A stretch of DNA of 64,000 nt, from positions 37,108,392 through 37,172,391 of the forward strand of contig CM070591.1 in assembly GCA_036346355.1 (NCBI GenBank), given 5' to 3'. The DNA is from Rhipidocladum racemiflorum (lineage: Eukaryota; Streptophyta; Magnoliopsida; Poales; Poaceae). How positions within the stretch are numbered: position 1 is the first letter of the stretch; each line of letters opens with the position of its first letter. Positions 44,739-55,319 of the stretch are shown here, piece by piece. Below the pieces are notes generated by a model. It was not told where the DNA came from and did not search any database. It worked only from the letters and a program-made list of their open reading frames with translations. The position numbers and the translations under genes were made by a program.

Positions 44739-46753
44739 ATGGGTCTCTTGGATTGTACCCTCGTGGATTACAGTAACATGTCCGCATGGGGGTACACCCA
44801 AAACAACATCCAAATCAAGCAACAATTCCGTAACAAGCAAGAGGCCATGCACTTCCTAAGCAACTATGCTGTCACGATAAGACGGGACCACACTCGTATC
44901 CGGTCGGAGCCCTCCATGTACAAGGTTAGGTGCATGAAGTATCCCAATTATCCCTTCTTTGTACGAGTTCACAAACCGAAACATGAGGATTACTTTGTGG
45001 TTAGTAGACATAGTCCTCAAACGTGCACCGAGGAATCCGTAAGGAACATGAGCCGTATTGTGGATGTGAGGTTCGTAGCCCAGATCCTCATGAACATCAT
45101 TGGAACCAACATTGGAATGACCCCCCGTAAAATTATGGAGGAGGTGCAAACAAAAGCTGGTAATCACGTACAGCATGGCCTGGAGAGCAAAGCAAAAGGC
45201 ATTGAAGATGCTTTTTGGGGGATTCGAGGAGTCCTTCAACTTTTCTCCTAGGTTATTGCAGAAGATAGCCATGACAAACCCAAGCACTTAGTTTGCACTG
45301 GCGGATGAGCATGTAAGGATGGAGGACGGGTCCTTGAGCTCGGTGGACCGGTACCTCATCAGGCTATTCTGGTCATTTGGACAATGCATCGAAGCTTTTA
45401 GGTATTGCAGACCAGTTATATGTGTTAACGGGACATTCCTGAGTGGGAAGTTCTGTGGGACGCTACTAACTGCACTTGTTGCAGATACAAATAACCAAAT
45501 CCTCCCATTGGCATTCGCTCTTTTGGAGAGTGAGAACAATGATAGTTGGATGTGGTTCTTGGCATTGCTTAAGATCTGGGTCGTGGGTACAAGGGAGCAC
45601 GTTTGCGTTGTGTCCAACCGCAACAAAGGCCTTCGGATGTCATGCACGACAGCACAAGCTACTCGATGAACTAGCCTGATGTGGAGAGAAGATGGTGCAT
45701 GCAACACCTAGGTGCAAACTTGTATTCAAGGTAAAAGAACAAGGTGCTGGTGAAGAGGTTCAAAGCTATGTGACTTCAAAACCAACATCACAAGTTCAAC
45801 ACGATATGGACACAGCTGAATGACACCACATGGAAGATGATAGAAGATGACCAATCACAAGAACAGCAACTACGTTCTCAAGTGGTCAAAGGCCAGACTT
45901 TGGTTAGTTGCACGCGGCCTACCTTCAGCCAGTGGATTGTGGGGAAGCCATTTGAGCGGTGGGCGCTACTCCACGACATGAATGGAGTGAGGTATAGACG
46001 AAGCATTAGTTCATGGTAATTACCGCAATGTTTATGTTAATTCCCGTTGAAGCTAACATAAATCATTTTAGGTACAACATCATGCCCACTAACATAGCAG
46101 AGGCTTTCAATAATGTACTGAAGGGTGTTCGCGGCCTTTTGTTGTGTTCAATCATTGAGCTCACCTTCTACCGGGTGGATGATTACTTCCGCGATCGCGG
46201 GAACGCAGTCGAGGCATGTGTCACTATGTATGCACCAAGAGTGGAGAAGATCCTCGAATCGAGAAGGAAGAAGGCACACTTCCACCGCACAAGGATTTAT
46301 GACTTAGGCACGAATAAATTTGAGGTCATGAGCAAGCACAAATATCAATCTGGGTATCTCACACCGTGCAGCTGTGCCAGTTAGGGGCGAAGGAGGTTAC
46401 TTGCACGTGTAACAAGCCGAAGCTGCATCACATCCCGTGCTCCCATGTGTTGGCTGCATGTCGCGACAAGGGTGGGACTGATGCATCATAGTTCATCTCA
46501 CCGTACTACACCGTGCATGCTTTGAAGAACACTTGGCATCCAAAGATGAGTTCATTCACAGTTGGAGCAAACTACAAGCTGCTGGAAGGCCCCACCTGGA
46601 AACCATATCCCATGACTAGATGCACACAGTAAGGAAGGCCAAGGGGCACTAGATTGCAAGGTGACATGGATGCGGCTGATGCGATAGATGGTTTGCGAAA
46701 GTGCACATTATGCAAACAACCTAGACATGACCGTAGGAGGTGCCCCAATCCAC
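44739..46753 (+). pseudogene. Mutator-like (MULE) transposase, multiply disabled
   Basis: The order is a FAR1/MuDR-type DNA-binding segment (FRNKQEAMHFLSNYAV, then CPF-like YPFFVRVHKPKHEDYFV), the transposase core, a SWIM finger (C-x-C at 46402-46410, C-x-H at 46438-46446) and a CX2CX4HX4C knuckle at 46702-46743. In the core, the first catalytic Asp (usual V-D-GTF) is Asn (AAC 45427-45429) and the Asp of the S-D-R block is Asn (45616-45618). TAG at 45289 and 46489 sit at likely Gln codons. Frameshifts lie near 45170, 45640-45730 and 46385. A short intron 46016-46072 (GTAATT...TTTTAG) is plausible. Confidence 0.85.
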
Positions 46754-46761
46754 GTAGTACT

Positions 46762-46860
46762 TAGTAGTGCATACTTTCATATTGTGTACTCAGTAGTGCA
46801 TACTTTCATATTGTGTACTCAGTAGTGCGTACTTTCATATTGTGTACTTAGTAGTGCGTA
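46762..46860 (+). repeat. 29-bp tandem repeat, ~3.4 copies
   Basis: Units of TAGTAGTGCATACTTTCATA plus TTGTGTACT start at 46762, 46791 and 46820, with a partial copy at 46849. It lies between the transposase stop and the mobile-domain ORF. Confidence 0.88.
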
Positions 46861-46902
46861 CTTAGCATGTATTCCTTGTACTGTGCGTTGACATTGCAGG
46901 CA

Positions 46903-48510
46903 ATGGCGGGCATTTGACTTCCAGAGCTACTCAGTGAGTCAGTGGATGTGAAACACCGTGCCAGGGCAATTTGTTCAGGAACTGAGGTGTGACACAATTG
47001 TATATTACATGTCATGCAATATTGTGATGCCTCTAACCATAATTGTGTGCACGTTTCAGTTCCCCCTCTGTCCTGTCGGTCGTGGCACAAAATAAAGAGG
47101 TTGGACGACCGGTTCCATATTCCACTCGCCTGTGCAGGTCTACTACCCTTTGCGCTTCTCATGGATGGGGCTATGATGGAAGGGGGCATGACCACACCGA
47201 TGTTGGGCCTCGATCGGGCACTTCTTACTGGTCTGATCGATCGATGGCTGTCGGAGATGCTCACATTTCACTTCCCATTCGGTGAGATGTCCATCACTCT
47301 AAAGGACGTAGCCATGCTCACCGGCCTCCTAATTAGGGGCCAACCTATGGTTCTAGCCTGGCCCAGTAGAGGCCTGTGGTAGCAGTACATGATAGCCAGG
47401 TACATTGAGAGTATTTGTTATGTAATGTCTAAAATGATAACGATACGATGTACTTGATTAATCTAGAGTACCTACAGGTTTGGGGTGCCATACACACAAA
47501 AGATACTGGAGTGTCGATGAGCTGGCTACAAGCATTGGAAGTGTACCAACCATGCCCAGAGCATGCGGACGAAGCTACCATAGAACACCATTACAAAGTT
47601 TATCTGTATTCCTTGCTTGGCGATGTGATGTTCACGACCACGTCCAGCGACATCATCTCCCCGCACAAAGTTTGGATAGCTTGTGAGTTGGCCGCAAACC
47701 CGTTAGAGATGATGACATATAGCTGGGTATCTGTGGTCCCAGCTGACACATACCGTGGGTTGTGCGATGCATGCGTACGACATACGGCTAGGGGCACAGT
47801 TACTGGATCCATGCAAATGCTGCATATGTGGAGTTGGGAGTACCTTTTGATATCCCGGCCTACAGTTAGTAGAAGGTTCTACCCTATCGTTGTGGGCCAT
47901 GACATGCCAGAGCCACTCACCCTATTATGCGTCACCGTTGGATGCACACATGGCTTAGATGGTCGCCGCTTGGTGACCATGCGAGCTACAAATGTGTTGT
48001 AGCAGATATGGACCTACTAACCGCTAACAATGTGACATGGGATCCATGGCCGCCGCAACGAGCCATAGAAATTGCCACTGATGGATGCATCTCTGGTTAT
48101 TGCCTGGTGGACATGCCATTATGGATGATCACATGCTTCATCATGTACATGAACGCAGTGGAGGTCTATTCGCCCGAACATATCCAACGACTGTTCGGGT
48201 GCTGACAGATAATCCCGGTTCCACCACCGCAGGACGTTGGGAGGTCACACAGGTATGTATTTCATTGTTTTCAATCTTGTCATCTTCGTCCAAAATTTTC
48301 CATTCTAATGTCTTAACCATAACAGGAGAAGCGCTATGGGTAGTGCAGGAGCTGTCGATTAGACCCTAGTCCACGTTATGCACATCACGCGATGGGTCAA
48401 ATCAACATTGCAGGAGGTGGTCCATCCTGCTGGCCCATACGACCCATACGAGTACGACAGCTACCTTGCATGGTACAGTGCCCGCACGCGTGCCACGTTA
48501 CTGAGCTAGG
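46903..48510 (+). pseudogene. plant mobile domain (PMD) protein of the MULE
   Basis: Resembles the plant mobile domain (PF10536, 'aminotransferase-like'). It starts after an acceptor-like TTGCAG with ATG 46903, followed by TGA 46915. Donor CTGAG^GTGTGA (46987) and acceptor TTTCAG (47059) bound a first intron. The second exon has FHIPLACAGLLPF, then the hallmark TFHFPFGEMSITLKDVAMLTGL. The third (47475-48000) has YLYSLLGDVMFTTTSSD and MLHMWSWEYLLISRP. Later blocks VTWDPWP and LWMITCF are in another frame (~48030-48200), then YDPYEYDSYLAWYSARTR (~48440-48495). Stops and frameshifts make it a pseudogene. PMDs joined to MULE transposases are known in plants. Confidence 0.75.
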
Positions 48511-48783
48511 AGATCCAACCACGTGCCATGACGTGCATAGAAGAAAAATTGTGTCATGCGCAGACTTTGGTACTCCCATCATACTACTAATATTTATCAT
48601 AAATTTTGTGTCCAAATTCCAAATATAGACATACTGCAATGCAGACCCAGGAGGCATCGGACCTAATTGTGACCCATCCTCCGAGGACCTCTGGCTCAAC
48701 GTCAGCAACCAATCAAATGAGACGTTGATTCGTGTCTAAGGGGGCCAAATTATTCTCAGCGATCCATGGCCTTGGAGGCTCTG
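48511..48783 (+). other. end of visible MULE region
   Basis: No supported gene. The MULE terminal inverted repeat is not visible; it may lie beyond the LARD that starts at 48784. Confidence 0.5.
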
Positions 48784-51001
48784 TGTAAAACCCCGGCATC
48801 TAGTGTGCCTGAATGTCACCAAACATAGATTAAATAGCATCTAAAAACCTCAAATGAAGATAAATTACAGCAAAGGAGCGAATGCTAGAACCGAAAATTT
48901 CGGCAGCATCTCCTTTGTTTATCCATGATTCGGAGCAACAACAAAATATCACATGATATATCATAATGGAAAAACATCCAAAGCAGCAATAACAGGTAAT
49001 ATAGCGGCAATTTAAGTCTAACATAATTAATTTAACCACTTCATGAACCAAATAGAAGTAAAGGATGTAACAGGCACATGAACAAATCATAATTCTAGTT
49101 TCATCACCCTAAATTCATGATCACAAATTCGAAAGGTAAATATTGTATAATTGTGTGGAAATTATGTGATGTCGTCCCGCTAAGCCCCTTTCCCACATGT
49201 CGGTGTCAAGGTACCTAAGAAAAACAATATAAACACAAGCGTGAGTTCATCACTCAGCAAGCATATTGCAATGGATCATAAAGAATAGATCAACGCCAAC
49301 AGCAATACATACCATACTTTAACATCATGATCAAACCATAACCTCGTCTACAACATCATAGCCATGACAAAGCACATTGTACACAACTCATAATCATCAT
49401 CATGTATGCAATGCAATGCACATGTCTCCTGGAGGCATATACCGGTATTGTTGAGTGCACACCCGTCGGCGTGCACCCTCTTCCCCCTTCCATCCCGTAG
49501 ATGGAGGGTTCCTACTCCTCGCTTCCATTCACAACGGTGGTTGGAATCACGAGGTAGGACTTACTCATTGGCTCTCTGGATTAGTCATAACTTTCTCACC
49601 AACCTTGCCGGGCTAGTTATGACTTTCTCACCGACCGGGCCAGATCACATGCCATGTATGCGATTATGCCATTAACATAAACAACTTGTACCAAACTGAA
49701 CTAAACATGGCATAACATCATAATAATGTTTTTCATCATAACATGGCAAGCACTAATCATGGCAAGATATCATAACATGTAATCATGACAAGATAGCACA
49801 TCATGTAAACAAAGTTGCACCTAGTCACAATTAACAACATACAACGCTACTCATTACAATACACTTGCCTTAACCTCGGGCGACGGATTGGCGAGAGGAT
49901 GAGGGCACTCCCGGGGTTACACCACCTGCACATACATACCACACACTCGAAACGGGCCCACAAAATAGTACGCAAAAGCTCGTCTACCCCGACTTCACAA
50001 ACTACTCCCAAAATCGAAAAAACTGGGAATCTGTCCTCCCGGGATAGCAGATTTCAATCTATCATAACTTTAGTTCTAGGACTCCGAATTGATTAAACGA
50101 GTACATCCTCGCGTAGCTTAGGAAATTTCCTAACTTTTTTGAAGTATTGGGAAAAGCTGATTCGGCTTCTAAAGTTGTCTAATCTACAAAACACTACGTT
50201 CTGTCCCAGCTACGTCACAGATTTGAACACGCTCGGTAAATCGACCATAACATTCAAACGGATGGGCGGAATTGGACGTTCTTTTTGTCCACTGAAAGGT
50301 ATTGAAGTTACCTACAACTTTATCAACAAGCGGCCGAGCAAATTCCGAATCTAAGGTCGCGAAAACTCACACCATAGGTCGACTACACAATCTGCCCGAA
50401 GCAGAGAACGTGGCAAACTCTAGTTTTCATCTAATCTACCCAATCACAGCACCACCACTTGATCTAAAAGCATCCAATTACCCTCTAGCACAACACTTAG
50501 ACCAACCCCAAGGATTCTCCTAGCCATACCTTCGCCCGACGAATGATGAACCGACGAATCTCCTCCCGGTTCACGTGATCTCCTTCCTCGCTCCAAATCC
50601 ACCGGATCTCCTCGTCGCGGGGCTTCCCGAAGGATGGATCAATGGGATGGAGAGGTGGGGATCTCCTCTAGGGCAGCAAGGGGGGGTGGAGAGGGGAGGG
50701 GAGAGGTGGTGGCGCCATGGGGGAAGATGGAGAGGAAGGGGAAGGGTGGAGGCGCATGGGGGCTAGGGGGTGGCGGCTAGGGTTGTGAAAGGGAATGGGG
50801 GGCGCACCAAGGGGTGGGGGCAAGATTTGGCTGCCCAAAAGTCCCCCCTTGGGCCCAAACCGTTCCACCGGAGGCCCAACTCAACCCCTAAGGCCCAAAG
50901 TCCCCCCGGAGAGGCCCAAACACCCGAAAATGGCCCAAAAACACGCTATAAAGTCGTACCAAAATGCCGAATTCTAAAATGTCATATTCTGGGGTGTCAC
51001 A
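48784..51001 (-). mobile_element. 3' LTR of the outer LARD
   Basis: On the minus strand it starts TGTGACACCCC (51001) and ends CGGGGTTTTACA (48784), 2218 bp. It keeps the ~200-bp segment lost from the inner copy's 3' LTR, and the exon-like stretch 49925-49869 with donor GC. Confidence 0.88.
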
Positions 51002-53067
51002 TTCTCTCCCACTTGACAGGATTCAACTCCGAATCCGAGACACAGCACTTCGCAACCAACCAAATCGAAGGGAGCTAAGGTTCACTTCTAAGAACCCGCT
51101 CAGAAACCCCTACGATTTGCACTAGCCCGGACTCAAAAGCAAGGAGCTAAAGCTCGAAGATTGACGCCTCTATCGATAACTCACAACCAAAACTTGCCAG
51201 AATCTTACTCAACATTGAAACACAAAGCACTCACATACGGCCTCAGCACGACCCAAGCGGTAGGATAAATCCTCAAACAGACCACAAAAGAAAACGATCT
51301 CACACTCTCATTTCATACATTCCTTGGCACTAGAGTGCCCGATCTCTTTAACCAACGCTACTCTCCAGAAGAACACGGTACCAACCTCTAACCCCAACGC
51401 TAGATCCCCCTTCAGCTGTCACGTGCAAAAAATGCTTTCACACCTCAACCTCTCTATTGTGGTTCGTCATAAACAAGACGACGCGAACCAAGCGGGACAC
51501 ATCATTCCAACACTACCAATTGCTTGAACAAATGGGGTTAAAACCTTGCAAAAGATTGATCTTTTACAACTAGGCCAACACCCACTGTTACCATTGAAGG
51601 AAAAACCTACTTTATAACCAGAGTCCTTAAAACCCGCAAAAACACTGTCAACCGAGCAATCCCCATCGGTTGACACAGCTCGCTCAGAGATCGGCGACAA
51701 AAAGATCCAATACACTTCTAAAAGGAAAAGCAATTGCAAGCAACCACCAAGTGGTCCACTAATAATTTAAACAACCCCACCGAGGAACACATCGATGCCA
51801 CAATTCTCCAAGAAGGTTTGAATTGGGTCATACAAAACCTTCCTTTACTCTTCACTTTTAAACCATTTACGATCAACTACTAGCCACACCAGATTTCTCT
51901 TACTAAGAAAGTCTTGCCCTCACATCCTTCCACTCAAAGGACCAAGACAAAGAGTACCACTATTGGGTAAGCTCAACCACCAACCATTAACCCAATTGAT
52001 CCCCATCCATAACTTTGAGTCCAATGCACTACAATCACTTTGGAAAGGATTCGACAACAACCAAAGAGTATTCATTTTAATTTCCTAAGCCAAGACGCAA
52101 AGGAAACACAAATCTCCTACACCACCACCAACATACCAGAAATTCTTCATTGATCCTTTTCATACCAGAAAGAAATAGAAATCTCGATTTGTGACATGAA
52201 TACACACTTTTCAAGAGCACTACGGATTAGTCATATATCTATATATGACTTTCTCACCGACCTGGCTCATCGACTCTCTCATCATTAAACATCTATAAAC
52301 AATGTCATGCTTCCTTTTCACCATTCATTCTTCATGTAACAACAATACCAAGTAGTCATTCACAAAAAAACTTCCTCCTCGGTACACATGATTGAAACAC
52401 AATTAACATCGATGGCTATGAAATTCTTATAAACTATGACGGCATCACCATTAACAGGAAAACATCACATCGTAAAAGAACCCACGTCAATTGAAAAACT
52501 AAACTTGCAAAACCTCGCATTTTTAACCACAATCAACATTTGGAAAAGAACATCGGCTCCAACGTTGAACATCTGCACATACAACCGCCATAAATTTTCT
52601 CAAAGAAAAAAGAAAACTCATTTCCAAAAGAGAACACTTCACCAACAGCATCACAGATGAAACATCCACAAAAACCACCTTTTGAAGCACTTGCAAACAC
52701 CACCCAGATTTTCCAAATAACTCCAACTCTAGCAAAAAAAGGATTACAAATTAAACCTCATGAGTTTTCCAACACAACCCTCTATGTCCATCTGTTTCCT
52801 TTCAATTTATTCTAAGGATAACTCAATGTGAACGCAAAGGAGCGCGATCCACTCAAAAACTTTTGGGTGTAAATCTATACTCACAACACAAACTAAACAA
52901 ATTAGCCAAAACCAAATGAATGGCACCAATTTCTATGAGTTTTAGGGAAATTCTGAAACGCAACAAAAGGAACACCTTGACCAAAACCCTTCAACCAAAA
53001 TGGCAAACAACCAAACCAGTCTGAAAGGTTTAGACACAAGCTCAGCATGAAACCCACCATGTCTAGT
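51002..53067 (-). mobile_element. outer LARD internal region, 3' half
   Basis: Begins on the minus strand side of the LTR with the purine tract GTCAAGTGGGAGAGAA. Non-coding. Colinear with 57590-59663. Ends at CTAGT, the target site of the inner copy. Confidence 0.88.
53063..53067 (+). repeat. TSD CTAGT, left copy
   Basis: Identical to 61693-61697. The uninterrupted site is also seen in the inner copy's own internal sequence (TACTAGAG near 57686, opposite strand). Confidence 0.92.
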
Positions 53068-55304
53068 TGTGACACCACGGAGTGTCATAATCTTATAAAA
53101 TGTGGATGTTGAGGTCAAAACATTATAAAATTTGTAAATGGAGGTTAAAACTTTACGTTATGCCGTTTATAGCGTGTTTTTGGGCCGTTTCCGGGTGTTT
53201 GGGCCTCTCCGGGGGACTTTGGGCCTTGGGGGTTGAGTTGAGCCTCCGGTGGAAGGGTTTGGGCCCAAGGGGGGGACTTTTGGGCAGCCAAATCTGGCCC
53301 CCACCCCTTGGTGCGCCCCAAACTCCCTCTCCCAACCCTAGCCGCCACCCCCTAGCCCTCCCTATGCGCCTCCACCCTTCCCCTTCCTCTCCATCTTCCC
53401 CCATGGCGCCACCACCCCTCTCCTCCCCTCTCCACCTCCCTTGCTGCCCCTAGGGGAGTTGTCCACCTCAACACCTCGAAGATCCGTCCATTGGAGCACT
53501 CCGCGACGAAGAGATCCGGTGGATTTGGAGCGAGGAGCGAGGAGCGAGGAGCGAGGAGCGATCCGGGAGGAGATCTATTGGGTTTTCGTGCGTTGGGCGA
53601 AGGTATGGCCATGGGACTCCTTGGGGTTGGGCTAGGTACTGTTCTAAGGATCAATATCATGTTTTTAGATCAATTGGTGGTGCTGGATTCGAGTAGATTG
53701 GATTAGATGTAGAAGTTGCCACGTCCTCTGTTTCGGGCAGCATGAGCAATCGACCTAGGGCTTAGGTTTTCGCCAATTTAGATTCAGAATCTGATCGTAC
53801 GGATGTTGAAGAAGTTGTAGATAATTTCATTATCTTTCAGTGGATATAAAGAACGTCCAATTCCGCCCAGCCGTTTGAAAGTTATGGCTGTTTTACCGAG
53901 CGTGTTAAAATCTGTGACGTGATTGGAACAGATCACGGTATTTTGTAGATTAAACAACTTTAGAGTCCGAATCAGTCTTTCCATATACCTAGATAAAGTT
54001 GGGAAATTTCCTAAGTTACGTGAGGATGTACTCGTTTAATTGATTTGGAGTCTTAGAACCCGAGTTATGCCTTTTGTAAGGCTGCTGTCCCGACGGGACA
54101 GAATCTCTGTTTTTGGGTTTTGCGAGTAGTTGGCAATGTCGGGGTAGATTAGGGTTTGCGTACTGTTTTGTGGACATGATTGTGAGTGTGTGGTACCTAT
54201 GTGCAGGTGGTGTGACCCCGGGAGTGCCCTCTTCATCTCGCCAATCCGTCGCCTGTGGTTGAGGCAAGTGTATTGGAATGGGCAGCGGATTGTGGGTTGT
54301 TTGATTGATTGAGATTGAAATTTGAATATATGATATGTTCACATGCCATGCTTTAATGTTTGCCATTGATATGATGAATATGTTTATTATGTGATGATGC
54401 CATGTGTTAATGTACAAGTTATCCATGATGATGCCATATGTTAATGTACAAGTTATTCATGATGTTGTCATATTTGCATACATGGCATGATACATGGCCC
54501 GGGCGGTCAGAAAGTCATAACTAGTCCGCGGAAGGTCGGTGAGAAAGTTATGACTATTCCGGAGAGCCAATGAGTAAGTCCTACATGGTGATTCCATTCA
54601 CCGCGGTGAACGGAAGCGAGGAGTAGGCACCCTCCATCTTCGGGATGGAAGGGGGGAGAGGGTGCACACCGACGGGTGTGTACTCAACCATACCGGTATG
54701 AGTTTACAAGGAGACATGAGCATCGCATTTCATTGCATACATAATGATGATGATAATGTTATGTGTTCATGAATGAGATGATATACATGATGTGAGATAT
54801 TATTGCCATGTAATTGTTCTTGTTGTCCATTGCAATATGCTTGCTGAGTTTCGAACTCACGCTTGTGTATATGTTGTTTTTCTTAGGTACCATGAAACCG
54901 GCATGCGGGTAAAAGGGTTTAGCTACACATCTACACGTAGCTCCACACAAATTAGATAGTGTTATCATTTGGAGACATGATAATGAAAGTATTGCCATGA
55001 AACTTGGAGAATTGCTTAACTGTGTGCTCGGTCTTACTATTTGATTCGTTTAGCTCATGAAGTGGTTGAATGCCTTATCCTGGACTTATTTTGTTGCTAT
55101 GACACATGTTATTGCTGTTTTAGATGCTTTCCGTTATGATATAACTTGTGATACTTTGTTGTTGCTCCGAATCATGGAAAAACAAAGGAGATGCTGCCGA
55201 AATTTTCGGTATTAGCATTTGTTCCTTTGTTGTAATTTACTTGTAATTGTGGTATTTAGAGGTTGCTTAGTCTATGTTTGGTATTTAGAGGTTGCTTAGT
55301 TACA
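53068..55304 (+). mobile_element. 5' LTR of the inner LARD
   Basis: 2237 bp. Contains five copies of a 7-bp unit GGAGCGA (53528-53562; three in the 3' LTR), a putative exon 54207-54263 with donor GAG^GCAAGTG and a stem TGAGTT-TCG-AACTCA (54845-54859). The last ~35 bp differ from the 3' LTR: the segment with GCATTCGGGCATATTAAATG is missing, and TATTTAGAGGTTGCTTAGT is repeated instead (55235-55300). Confidence 0.92.
54207..54263 (+). other. putative LTR exon with GC donor, inner LARD
   Basis: 57 nt between ATGTGCAG and GAG^GCAAGTG. The same 57-nt stretch with the same borders is at 60785-60841 and, on the minus strand, at 49925-49869. Not obviously coding. Confidence 0.4.
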
Positions 55305-55307
55305 GTT

Positions 55308-55319
55308 TGGTATCAGAGC
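55308..55319 (+). other. primer binding site of the inner LARD
   Basis: TGGTATCAGAGC, initiator tRNA-Met type, three bases after the LTR end. Confidence 0.9.

Noticed and set aside
44156..44740. Minus-strand ORF of 194 codons opposite the MULE N-terminal part
   Set aside because: The plus strand has the recognisable MULE-associated domain continuing into the transposase. The minus-strand frame is its shadow.
46762..46860. CRISPR-like short repeat array
   Set aside because: The units are directly adjacent without spacers and the DNA is plant nuclear; it is a plain tandem repeat.
50575..50977. Gly/Arg- and Pro-rich ORFs in the LARD LTRs (also 53100-53660 and 59696-60239)
   Set aside because: They come from G/C runs in the LTR leader, occur on both strands and shift frame between copies.
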